Program-made: the position numbers and the translations under genes | The notes under the pieces: generated by a model | Database searches by the model: none | Seen by the model: the letters and a program-made list of their open reading frames with translations, nothing else | What the model was told of the DNA's origin: nothing | Assembly: GCF_000003815.2 (NCBI RefSeq) | Contig: NC_049980.1 | Location: 2,473,182 to 2,537,181 of the forward strand | From: Branchiostoma floridae | Lineage: Eukaryota; Chordata; Leptocardii; Amphioxiformes; Branchiostomatidae | Reading direction: 5' to 3' | DNA length: 64,000 nucleotides | Shown here: positions 1 through 8,690 of the stretch, in pieces | Numbering within the stretch: the stretch's first letter is position 1 | Layout: each line of letters begins with the position of its first letter

Positions 1-767
1 AGCAATGCCGCAAGCGTGCCGCACGTCAAGTGAGAGGGGGCCTTTAGATTTTAGCAATAGTTACAGATAGTCATACATTGTACCTGTTACAATTGTCTCG
101 CTTCACATTCATTTTGATAAACTCATGTACACTCTACACAACGCAGACTACACAATGACTACAACCAGTTCCTTGAGGAAAAATAGTTCTTTACCTTTGA
201 AACTTTGAAAAGTTTTTCAGGATTAGGAAGGCACATGGTCAGGGTATGGGTATGGGTCCACTGCGCCCTTGTTCCCTCTTTAAACAAGAATGGCAATACA
301 AACAAGATTAAAATGGCGACGATTGTCTCTTACAGTCTTACTGGAGGTGAACATAAGACAAACTTAGCCTGGGAAAGAATGGCCACGCGCATTAGGTTAG
401 GGGTCTTCAGAGAATGTCATCCATAAAATCAGTCGGCGATGTGGCCTTACTGTAACTATATAGAAGTATTAATACCCATGATCCAGGTGCCTAATAATTC
501 AGGTCAAAGAGCTCTGATTGATCGAACTTCCAAGCCTTCATGCACATACTTAAAATGTGACAGTGATTCAGTACGTAGTCTCTAATTAAAACTGAGTAAA
601 CTAAACAAACAATGAGACACGACCTCTTCACTATGCGTGGTAGTGATCAAACAAAGATGGTGGAAGTGGGGTAAAAGTCGAGCAAACGTCGGTCGTACTT
701 TGGAATAGGCAGACTTCAGACCACGTCGTCATAATGCCAGTAACAGGTACCTTGCGGTTATACCAAC
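1..767. other. Upstream flank of the LRR gene
   Basis: No coding sequence is recognised here. It holds the 3' tail of an old LINE (52-97), and the first 45 bases resemble a stretch at about 4575-4618 (shared GCAAGCGTG...CCTTTAG pattern), so both are probably parts of a dispersed repeat. The promoter of the LRR gene must lie in or upstream of this interval, but I see no clear TATA box, and the 5' UTR and transcription start cannot be placed from sequence alone. Confidence 0.5.
52..97 (+). repeat. LINE-type 3' tail, copy A (partial)
   Basis: The segment TAGCAATAG ... CATACATTGTACCTGTTACAA (written in two parts) is nearly matched by copy C at 8608-8690 and resembles the 3' end of the LINE fragment at 5307-5365. 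This copy lacks the final AATAAAG part and is degraded after 97. Confidence 0.55.
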
Positions 768-2434
768 ATGGTGGTCATGAGAGCAATAGCGCTACTCTGG
801 GTAGCATCAAGCCTAGTTGTCACGGCGATAGCATTGTTAGACGCGTGTCCCAAGCCGTGTGCCTGCTTCAGTAAGGACGGGACGAAGTACGTGAACTGCA
901 GCCGGGCAGACCTGACGTCCGTCCCCGCCGGGATCCCGGCTGACGTGCAGCAACTCCTGCTCTCCGGGAACGGCATCGCCAATCTGTCCAAAATGGACTT
1001 CGCTGGGCTGAAATCAGTCGTCAGTATCGACCTGAGCTCCAACCAGCTGACTAACGACGCGATTCTACCCGGGACATTCGACGATCTGCCCTTCCTCGGA
1101 GTTCTGAACCTGGCGGCGAACGAAAACTTTACCGACTTCCCGAAGAACCTGCCTACCCGACTTTACACTCTGTACTTTGGCTATAACAGGGTTACCCGAG
1201 TCACCGAGGACAGCTTCAGAAACCTGCCCCAACTCGTGTACGTGGACTTTGAGAACAACCAAGTCGAGAGCATCGCTCCTGGGAGCTTTGAGAACCAGCA
1301 CCACCTCACCGGCCTGAGCATCGGGTTCAACCAGATTACCGAGCTGCCTGATGGCGTCTTCAAAACCACCAAGCTGCAGTACCTCGGGCTGAGGTTTAAC
1401 CAGCTGGCCCGCGTGCCTGCGGATCTGCCCGCCACTCTCACAGACCTGGACCTGGTCGGCAACAAGATCAAGGAGATCCCGTCCAGAATCTTCTCCAACC
1501 TGACAGAACTCCAGACGCTCCAAGTCTGGCAGGAGAAGACTCTCACGACGATCGGCGACAACGCCTTCGAAGGTTTGGGGAAACTGCAGATTCTGGACGC
1601 GGATTTCTGCAGTATTGACCGCATGACGAACGCCACGCTAAGCGGACTGAGTGGCATGTGGGAACTGTACATGGGCAGCAGTCAGATCCCCTACATCCCA
1701 CCGGGAGCCTTCCACGATATCAAGAACATCACAACACTCTGGCTGGACGGCAATCAGCTGACCACGCTCGACCCCACACTTTTAGACACAAAGTATGTCA
1801 GTATTTTCCTGTATCTATGTAACATAATACTGGGAGAACTACTAAGACGTAAGAACTATGAAGCGATAACCAACAATTTTGATTCTCGAAGTTGATAATG
1901 CCACAGGTTATTGAACTCTTCCCCTTATTCTGTAGGGCTCTGCCCCGACTGTCCGAAGTGTTTATCTGGGACAATCCGTGGACGTGCGACTGTCATCTAC
2001 GCTGGCTGAAGGAACACATCGACAACAACAACACCTCGCCAACCATCGACTCTCCACACATCATGGTGTGCAACGCACCGCCCAAGCTCAAGGGCCGGGC
2101 ATTTGACACCCTCAGCCCGAAGGACTTCGTTTGCGGGAACCAGGACTCTGAACCGAGTACGAAGTCCAGCGCACTTGGACCTGGCATAGTTGAGGTAGTT
2201 AGAGACGAGAGAATGCGCATGCCGTTCACAGGGGCGGGGAAAAGTCTCCGGGTCGCCAGAGTTTGGAGAGATGAGAACACGTCCATCTGCACGCCGGCTG
2301 TTATTGATGATTATTCTATCCTGTGCATGACTGGTGTTGTGCTGTTATTTCTGTGGGTGGGGTTCTCCATGGGTAGGGCTATGGACAAAAGACAACGAGC
2401 ATTTGCTGAAGCCCCGGGCAAAATGTGCTTCTGA
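768..2434 (+). CDS. LRR type I membrane protein, two coding exons (768-1792, 1936-2434), 507 aa
   Basis: Joining 768-1792 to 1936-2434 gives a 507-residue protein. Residues 1-22 form a signal peptide (hydrophobic IALLWVASSLVVTAIA). An LRRNT cap follows with Cys27, 31, 33 and 44, then about twelve LRRs of roughly 21-26 residues with the LxxLxLxxNxI pattern (about 58-345). The LRRCT cap begins NPWTCDC and has Cys359, 361, 387 and 408. A Ser/Thr-rich stalk (410-467) leads to one transmembrane helix (about 468-488) and a 19-residue basic tail with no TIR, Ig or kinase domain. It is probably a cell-surface binding or recognition receptor; the ligand is unknown. The ATG at 768 is chosen because it precedes the signal peptide directly; a second ATG three codons on is possible. 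Codon use is much more G+C-rich than the flanks. The exon join is predicted from splice sites and from restoration of the LRR-LRRCT boundary. Family assignment is firm; orthology is not claimed. Confidence 0.9.
1793..1935 (+). other. Phase-2 spliceosomal intron of the LRR gene, 143 bp
   Basis: The donor is AAG|GTATGT at 1793 and the acceptor is the pyrimidine-rich ...TTATTCTGTAG ending at 1935. Removing it leaves the codon AA|G (Lys342) and joins the last LRR to the LRRCT in frame. If retained, exon 1 stays open for another 33 codons and stops at 1895, so a truncated protein without LRRCT and transmembrane helix would result. The intron is AT-rich compared with both exons, as expected. Confidence 0.88.
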
Positions 2435-2598
2435 ATATTCTAAAATCAACATCAGTATATTCCCCAGTCATTTTCATAGCCATTGTGTCACACTATAAGT
2501 TGTTGTTTCTGTGCATGGCCATAAGATAGAAAATGTTATTGCATACTTAGTAGCTTACAACGTATACTGGTCAGGGTTTTCCGCAGTCCGGGCTGGAC

Positions 2599-2617
2599 AG
2601 GGTTTTCCGAAAACCCT
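2599..2617 (+). repeat. Short perfect hairpin in the presumed 3' UTR
   Basis: AGGGTTTT-CCG-AAAACCCT forms an 8-bp perfect stem with a 3-base loop. Part of the stem sequence (AGGGTTTTCCG) also occurs a few bases upstream at about 2574-2584. Any role in RNA stability is speculation. Confidence 0.6.
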
Positions 2618-2856
2618 ACACGGGTTGGCAAAGCGGAAATCTGCCTTTTCGTGCAGTGCTTTGACCTAGCTCACAAGAGGCTTTGATAAGTTCGTACAGA
2701 GTTTTGAAGTTCATAAGAAAAGACCTAACCTTTGTCCAACACGGAGGAATGGTTCACACTTGACTTAAATTGTGCTCATTTTCAGTACGCCTTAGATAGT
2801 TTCAGTTACCGCAAAGTCAAGCTCACCCCAGTAGTCCCGTCGCTGGTAGCTGCTGC

Positions 2857-2919
2857 AATAAAATCATACCTCGCTAAGTGACGCTGTTCCATCATTGCCC
2901 TATGCCCTGCGCCAATAAA
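2857..2919 (+). promoter_or_regulatory. Two candidate polyadenylation signals (AATAAA)
   Basis: AATAAA occurs at 2857-2862 and again at 2914-2919, about 420 and 480 bases after the LRR stop codon. Either could serve the LRR transcript. No cDNA evidence is available to choose. Confidence 0.4.
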
Positions 2920-3089
2920 TCGATTTCAAGCTGCAAACGGCGCGGAGATGGAATAATTGAATGCTAATCGAAAATATCGACCAAATAGTCCATTCTTTGT
3001 GGTTCAAACCGAACTTACATTTGATGAAGGAGAATTCTTGTTACACAACCAGTGGGTACTTACATTAATAACACATACTCCATCTGCTC

Positions 3090-3345
3090 TTGATATGCTA
3101 TCATCGTATAGCCAGGCGCCGCGGGCCAATCAGAAGGCCTGGTTCCACGTTGGTTATGACGCCGTAACACATAGATTCCGGCCTGTCCGGTGTGTGTCGC
3201 TCCTCTGATTGGTCAGAATGAATCGACACTGACACCAGTGTCGATGCATTTCGACACCGATTCATTTTGACCAATTAGAAGGAGCGATAAACACAAGAAA
3301 GTAAGGAATATGCAGGTATTGGCCAATCAAAAGGAGCGAAACATA
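3090..3345 (-). repeat. CCAAT-motif dispersed repeat, copy 1 (minus orientation)
   Basis: Read on the minus strand, 3170-3100 matches 8344-8361 plus 8554-8607 with about 80% identity by eye across some 71 positions, including GTTACGGCGTCATAACC and CCTTCTGATTGGCCC. Copy 2 is interrupted by a foldback element; this copy is not. The repeat contains several inverted CCAAT boxes (CTGATTGG-like) near 3125, 3207, 3271 and 3322, each next to a GGAGCG or AAGG motif. No protein is encoded. It may be part of a longer LINE- or transposon-derived repeat. Confidence 0.6.
3197..3287. repeat. Nested palindrome with opposed CCAAT boxes
   Basis: The left half (TCGCTCC ... GATTGGTCA ... GAATGAATCG) is repeated in reverse complement on the right (CGATTCATTTTGACCAAT ... 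GGAGCGA). Inner parts CGACACTG / CAGTGTCG also pair. The whole could fold into a hairpin of about 40 bp per arm with interruptions. It lies inside the CCAAT-motif repeat. Confidence 0.7.
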
Positions 3346-3614
3346 TGCCGGAGCAGAGTGATTAAGTACAGACTGCAAGGTCGAATGGCTCATTTTGTTA
3401 ACATTGATTAAGTTGTTCTAAAAAGCCAAAGACTGCAATGTTTAGAATTTTTTCTGTGGACATTTATGGTTTCAAAATGCAACCTGTAATCTCCTAATCT
3501 CAAATGTATGTACCAAAGAACAAATGTAAATTTTCAGAAATTCAACAAAGAAATTCACACGTATAGTACCAAGGAGGAATCAATGCGTCATACAGGAGTT
3601 TGCAAGTTTGCGTA
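3346..3614. other. Short AT-rich spacer
   Basis: I see no coding, RNA or repeat signature between the CCAAT-motif repeat and the first palindromic MITE. Confidence 0.4.
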
Positions 3615-3812
3615 GGCTATATGATAATAACGTTAATGACCCGCCTGTTCCTCCGTGTACATGGTGTCATAACACCTGGTCCTTTGCTATAACCACCTCA
3701 TAAAACCACCTCGTTCGCTTCGCTCACTCGGTGGTTTCATTCGGTGGTTTTAACAAAGGACCAGGCGTTATGACACCATATACACCTCGAGGCGGGTCCA
3801 TTAACCCTTAAT
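3615..3812 (+). mobile_element. Palindromic MITE, family P, copy 1
   Basis: An almost self-complementary foldback of about 175-200 bp. The left arm runs GTTAATGACCCGCC ... GGTGTCATAAC ... CTGGTCCTTTGCTATAACC; the right arm is its reverse complement, ending CATTAACCCTTAATT. The centre is AACCACCTCG-TTCGCTTCGCTC-ACTCGGTGG-like. It is non-autonomous with no ORF. Homology with copy 2 (7362-7558, inverted) includes the outer GGCTATATGATAAT at one end and CCTTAATT at the other, which sets the limits used here. Superfamily not assigned. Confidence 0.85.
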
Positions 3813-4933
3813 TCTTCAACTTTGCTTCTGTTGTATCGAGGCTCAGACCTTGAACCAATATAATACAGGGGAGAACGCCCTGTCGCTCCAGTTCGTACTT
3901 AAAACACCTTCCGGGATTATGTGTGTTTAGTATACACTTCGCATCAAGAATGGCCCCACTTTGTCTTACCCTGCGTGACGAGTCATCGTACGGAGGATGA
4001 TTGCCTTCTTGTCTCTTCCCTACCGGGTGACTGGATGCTGATAAGTTATGGGAGCTCACTATTCTTCATGAAAAAGGACACAGTCGTACTGTTGTAGCGA
4101 AATATCCTGCATTTAAACTTTGCTCAAAATGTTGCAACACAGTTGCAAGTGTTTCTGTGGGATGGCGATACAGGATAAAATGACGTTACGCGTAGGACAT
4201 TCACCATGTCCTCCTCCTGTCAGCTGCGGTGGCTGTTCTACTGATATCTCTCACACTCCAGGTCGGTTAGCACAGCTGTCTGTCATCAGGATTAATAGAA
4301 CCAGATTAACACAGACTGGCCTGAACAAGAATATGTATGTGTGATGTCGCGTGTCTGCCAGTAGACGGGGAATTAAGGTGAACTCTCATTGCACTTGTGT
4401 CAAGCTTGCGTCACTGCGGGGTTCGAAAGGTACTCAACGAATTTCAGAGGTAAAGAACGAATTTTCTTACTTTTTGTGTATTTTGTCGTCTTCTAAGTCA
4501 TACATATTACGTAATATCTAAATTATAAAAAATCGGAGAAAATAACAAAACAATGACGCAGTGAACGATTCCCTTGGTGACGCAAGCGTGACGCGAGTGC
4601 AGTGGGAGCGCACCTTTAGTAACCATCCATGTTGGTTAGGCCAATGTTACACTTGCACAGACTCGAGGCGGTCAGCAAATATTGCCCAGACAATTTCAAA
4701 AAGAGGCCCGCACTATGTTGTTCTGCAACGAGTAAAAAAGTGTGAAGGGAGTTGAGCCGGGACTAAATGGACTAACATGGACTAAACGTGGGGCAGACTG
4801 CCTGTCAATCCGGCTATTCCACTTTCATGCTTCTCTGTAGGGACGGGGATCTGAAAAGGGTGAAGAACTAGGTAACCTACCACCTTTGGTCACCATGCAA
4901 CCTACATCCTCAGTTAAGAATCAGTAGCCATAA
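3813..4933. other. Intergenic, no gene seen
   Basis: Only short unrecognised frames occur here. The stretch at about 4575-4618 (GACGCAAGCGTGACG ... CCTTTAG) resembles the first 45 bases of the window, so it is probably a fragment of the same dispersed repeat. Nothing else stands out. Confidence 0.4.
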
Positions 4934-5366
4934 ATTATATACTACAATGTAGCCCCTGACCAAAGGTTCTGCCCTTTCTGTCCAAAGCATATTGAAGATG
5001 AACTTTACTTTTTAATGGAATGTTCTAGATACGCTATTTTGCGTGATGAGCTATTCACATTTCTCGAATCTAGTACAGCAGATGTCAAGAGACTCGATGC
5101 TACAGACAGGTTTGTATATATCTTTAGATGCCACAACTCCCGTAATGTAAAGATAGGCAAATATATGAAAGACTGTTTTGCTATTAGAGAGAATAATGAA
5201 ACTCATGATTAGCCCAACTCGATTGTAACATTACATCTTGTTTAAGCCATTCTTGTTATGTTAATTAGGATGTTAAAACTTATTCTATACTCCTATTTTC
5301 TACTTTGTGCAATAGTCGTTGCCATACATTGTATCATGTACAAATGTCGTGCAATAAAGTGCATTC
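4934..5366 (+). mobile_element. 3' end of a non-LTR retrotransposon (LINE)
   Basis: An open frame ending at the stop at 5210-5212 encodes, after a stop at 4931-4933, about 92 residues including FCPFCPKHIEDELYFLMEC. That C-x2-C ... E-D-E-x-x-F-L-x-x-C pattern followed by R-x-x-L is typical of the C-terminal zinc-binding segment after the reverse transcriptase in several LINE clades. A short 3' UTR follows and ends in GTGCAATAAAG (about 5350-5360). The rest of the element (endonuclease and RT) is absent, consistent with 5' truncation. It is a genomic repeat, not a host gene. Clade not assigned. Confidence 0.72.
5307..5365 (+). repeat. LINE 3' tail, copy B
   Basis: The end of the LINE fragment reads TGCAATAGTCG ... 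CATACATTGTATCATG ... GTCGTGCAATAAAG. It resembles copies A (52-97) and C (8608-8690), so three 3' tails of one related LINE group lie in the first 9 kb, all on the plus strand. Confidence 0.6.
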
Positions 5367-6447
5367 ATCCTTTGAACACAAATAATGGTTTATTGCATGT
5401 TTGGTAGACCGTGCAAATATTTCTGTTCTTCTCTTTTTGTAACTAGCTTAAGCTTTGTAGTTCTGAATTCGTAACACCTGATCCCAACCAACCATTTCAT
5501 TACATCGCTTGTCGTGGCGAGACAGTTTGTGAATACAAGCGCAATATTCCTACGTGTGTGCACTTAATAAATAACGTAATGCTCTTGCAAAAGTACAAAC
5601 GGCAAAGAAGCACAATTTTGACAATGGTCGAAGTTCTATTGATTAATCGCTATCGTCGCTACCTTATGACGGTGAAACAGTCAGTATGTGTCAAGTTAAA
5701 CGGTCTTAAGTATGACGAACATTTGGCAGAAATACAAGTGTACCAAGTATACCAACTGTCTACTTTGAGTAAGTAAATCCCGATCAAGACCACCCCACCC
5801 GCTTCCCAACTGAACATTAGTATACAGTATGTCAACACGAAGTTTGGACCCCTCTCTACATACAGATGCATTTGATTTCGTGGTAAGGAATGTTTGGAGT
5901 GTTCGTGGTTTAGAGTTTGCACTATAGCCAAATAATGTTAAAACTTTCATGATACTTGTTTTACTAGTTAAACTACAAAAAACAATGCTGTAATAGGCCA
6001 GAAGTGCGCTGTTGTCTCCTTAACTTTTGCTGCCTATTGGTTGGTGATCGTTATAGCTGAGCATAGATTTGTTGTATCTCCTAAAAAGCCTGTGGGTTAT
6101 TTTTGTGAGAGGAGTAGCTGGTCGGGCAGTGAAACCATTTTTGTATTGGTCCGCTGCTGCGGTGATGCGTCTTTTTTCGCCTGATGACCCAAATAGCAGC
6201 GTTTTTCATGTGCTTTCGATGAATTAGCGTCATCGGAGATTGCAAAAGAGTTATCACATCTTTTTTAATTTTCATTTTTTACAACCATGAAGAAGTTAGC
6301 TTCTCTACCACTTAGGCCGTTCGATCAAGAAAGTAAAAATTATACTTTTCGGGTCCAAAATCTTTTTTTAAATCCCTACATATTCTACCTAAAATTAAGA
6401 GGCAGCAGACGACACCAATAATATTCTCGGAAAGAAGCAGGAAAAAG
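5367..6447. other. Intergenic, no gene seen
   Basis: AT-rich sequence with short overlapping frames on both strands and no recognisable domain, RNA or repeat. Confidence 0.4.
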
Positions 6448-6680
6448 GTTTCCACAGACTTGATTATTTAACACATTTATTTATGGTATTTCAGGACAGA
6501 AAACGTGATAGTTGGAAAAGTTGTGATAACTTGTTTTTTAACTGTTATTTCAATTATTGTCTATATACTAGTGAATTAATGTGATAGAAGTTATCACAAC
6601 TTTCCCAACTATTACGTTTTCTGTCCTAAAATACCATTTAGGGCTAAATAAATGTGTTAAATAATCAAGTCTCTTTCCAC
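6448..6680. mobile_element. Foldback MITE with likely 8-bp target duplication
   Basis: Arms of about 80 bp: the left starts AGACTTGATTATTTAACACA at 6456 and includes GGACAGAAAACGTGATAGTT; the right, ending at 6672, is the reverse complement with a few mismatches and a short insertion (about 6641-6650). The flanks are GTTTCCAC (6448-6455) and CTTTCCAC (6673-6680), 7 of 8 identical, which fits an 8-bp target-site duplication as made by hAT transposases. No ORF, hence non-autonomous. The hAT assignment is inference from duplication length only. Confidence 0.75.
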
Positions 6681-7361
6681 TATATTGATTAAGTTTCGCG
6701 TCCCCCGCTTCTTAGCGGAACTGTAGCCCTTCGGCATGAGGGTGTCCGCCTACCTCCGAAATCATAAAAGAAACTCCGGTCTGAGACCAAAAAATACCGA
6801 CCGACCCTAATCATTTATGAGAATGTAACCGGAAACGCACCTTTTTTGCTAGGCCTTTAGTACAAAGTGGGCAGTTCACGCAGATATGTTTTGATAAAAA
6901 ACTGCAGACTGCAACAGTTTCTGTCTCAGTTATGATTATGAAGTAATGGCATTAAGCCTTAGTGGGTAGAAGATGGCATTTGATCACTATCAAAGCATCA
7001 CGGAATAGAAACGATGCCATTTTTCATCCATTATTCACCAGTCATGTCTGTCTGATTCACCAATACATGATCAGTTTATCTGTCCAACTATCATCTGTCT
7101 GTCTGCCTACACATCACTGTCCAACTATTATGTTGTAACCCTCATAGCAAGTGCCAAGACTGAGATATTCAATACATTATTATCATGTCCTGTCCATGCA
7201 TCTAATTATGTAGGCCAATTAATGTACAACTCCTTGCAAAAACTAGACAATTCCGTAATTTCTTAATGCAGCATACTGTTATTTACATAATGTTCTAAAG
7301 TATTATTTTGTTTAATGTTAACTGGATTGTCTACACTATTAGATTAGATTTGTTGTTCGAT
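6681..7361. other. Intergenic, no gene seen
   Basis: The beginning (about 6690-6800) is more G+C-rich, but no coding frame or known RNA is recognised. The rest is AT-rich with CTGTCTGTC-like simple patches at about 7040-7110. Confidence 0.4.
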
Positions 7362-7558
7362 AATTAAGGGTTAATGACCCGCCCCGAGGTGTATATGGTG
7401 TCATAACGCCTGGTCCTTTGCTATAACCACCGAATAAAACCACCGAGTGAGCGAAGCGAACGAGGTGGTTTTATGGGGTGGTTATAGCAAAGGACCAGGC
7501 GTTATGACACCATATATACCGAGGAACAGGCGAGTCATTAACCCTATTATCATATAGC
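7362..7558 (-). mobile_element. Palindromic MITE, family P, copy 2 (inverted relative to copy 1)
   Basis: The reverse complement of this stretch aligns with 3615-3812 end to end. Outer ends are AATTAAGGGTTAATGAC on the left and CATTAACCCTATTATCATAT on the right; the core contains the same CGTTATGACACCATAT and GCGAAGCGAACGAGG motifs. Because the element is nearly palindromic, orientation rests on its unequal outer ends. The 3.7-kb interval between the two copies lies between inverted repeats and could in principle invert by recombination. Confidence 0.85.
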
Positions 7559-7758
7559 TTACCCACACTGAACCATTTAAGAGTAGAATAGAGTAGATTA
7601 GAGTTTCCGGTTGAGTAGGAGCGACAAATTCTTTTATAAAACATACATCTTTTATTCAGTACATAAATTTGAACAGTGAATTTGAACAACATAAAACTTG
7701 TACGTGAAATGTATTTCTGTTCCAAGGCTTGAAATAAGAACAAAGTCGATTCATTATG

Positions 7759-7943
7759 TTACAAACTGTTGCACGCTCCGTATTTCTCCACTCGCCCATT
7801 CTCCAGTTTGTCGAGTTCGTTCGTATCGGGCGCTAAATCCCTGCCGGCTTTCCTGAGGCATTCCGGGATCCCTGTGCTTCACAGCTCTTGAGAATCTTGT
7901 TCACTACGAACTCAGACACGTCTTCTCCGAAGAAAGGTAGCAT
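7759..7943 (-). pseudogene. Possible frameshifted coding remnant, unidentified
   Basis: On the minus strand, translation from the ATG at 7943 gives a plausible protein-like sequence (MLPFFGEDVSEFVVNKILK...CEAQG), then meets a stop. One base over, the frame continues as a charged, protein-like run (...DTNELDKLENGRVEKYG...) to the TAA at 7759-7761. The total length of 185 bases fits a single frameshift. G+C content is higher than the flanks. It may be a processed-pseudogene fragment, an exon of an unknown gene, or chance. I do not recognise the family. Confidence 0.25.
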
Positions 7944-8179
7944 TTTGGTCCTCCAGCGCCATGACCGCTACTCAATGGCGGACCGTGGTGTTATTGTCGT
8001 CTGAACTTGAATGGGCGGGGGTGCAAATAATTTTATTTTCTATTTGCAGTTTAACTTGGACATGACTTGAAATAGATTTTATTGTCTTAAATATTATAGG
8101 TAATTCAATGTTGTTTTAAGACGGCAAATGTTTTCTTTGAACAAAGAAACACGCACTACCGATGTTAATAGAGGGAGCC

Positions 8180-8607
8180 ATCTCCCCTGCCATGCCTGTA
8201 CTTATTCCCCTATCTTGGCAGATGGACAATTCCTGGATATCTCATCCTGATTGGCCAGCGTCCTGTTTGTCTGTCCTTCTGATTTGTTTAAACTTTCAAA
8301 AGTCATTAATGCACACGTGCAATAATCAAAAATTTAATGCACGGCTGTTACGGCGTCATAATACCCCCCTCACATTAGGCGCGATTCGATCGGACGACGA
8401 GTCTGCGAGCTCTAAATTACGAGGAGTCATGACCCTGACGGGTAGGGGGAACTCTGCCATTTCTTCCTCGGCGTCAGGGTCATGCCTCCTTGTAAATTAG
8501 AGCTCGCAGACTCGTCGTCCGATCGAATCGCGCCTAATGTGAGGGGGGTATAACCAGCATGAAATGGGGCCTTCTGATTGGCCCACGTCCCCTGGCTATA
8601 TGATAAT
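8180..8607 (+). repeat. CCAAT-motif dispersed repeat, copy 2, split by a MITE
   Basis: The flanks of the MITE (8344-8361 and 8554-8607) rejoin into a sequence matching the minus strand of 3170-3100. CCAAT-type motifs occur at about 8250 (CTGATTGGCC) and 8572 (CTTCTGATTGGCCC). The outer limit at 8180 is approximate. The right side runs into a LINE-type 3' tail (8608-8690), so this repeat may be part of the same retrotransposon group. Confidence 0.6.
8359..8553. mobile_element. Foldback MITE with TAA target duplication
   Basis: Terminal inverted repeats of about 80 bp begin TACCCCCCTCACATTAGGCG at 8362 and end with the reverse complement at 8550; the arms differ at only a few positions (for example ACGAGGAGTCA versus ACAAGGAGGCA). 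The flanks are TAA at 8359-8361 and TAA at 8551-8553. The related uninterrupted repeat at 3100-3170 has a single TAA at the equivalent place, which confirms the insertion point. A 3-bp TWA duplication fits PIF/Harbinger-type transposition; that class assignment is inference. The loop (about 8440-8470) has no ORF of note. Confidence 0.88.
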
Positions 8608-8690
8608 TAGCAATAGTACATAGTTCAAATTTCATGTATATACAGATTGCATACATTATACCTGTTACAATTGTCGCAAAATAAAGTTCC
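8608..8690 (+). repeat. LINE-type 3' tail, copy C
   Basis: TAGCAATAGTACATAG ... GCATACATTATACCTGTTAC ... GTCGCAAAATAAAGTTCC resembles copies A and B. It directly follows the CCAAT-motif repeat. Confidence 0.6.

Larger units (their letters stand above)
2435..3089 (+). other. 3' flank / presumed 3' UTR of the LRR gene
   Basis: This AT-rich noncoding sequence follows the LRR stop codon. It contains a short strong hairpin (2599-2617) and two AATAAA signals (2857 and 2914) that could end the transcript, giving a 3' UTR of roughly 450-500 bases. The piece from about 2960 to 3089 may already belong to the CCAAT-motif repeat that follows. Confidence 0.5.

Noticed and set aside
1065-1672. Two long minus-strand open frames (1065-1523 and 1181-1672)
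   Set aside because: They lie antisense to the LRR exon and arise from its G+C-rich, repeat-constrained codons; they have no domain of their own.
2957-3208. 83-codon plus-strand frame after the LRR gene
   Set aside because: It lies in the CCAAT-motif repeat, with no recognisable protein sequence.
8162-8500. 112-codon plus-strand frame
   Set aside because: Its second half lies entirely inside the left arm and loop of the foldback MITE, and its first half in a dispersed repeat.
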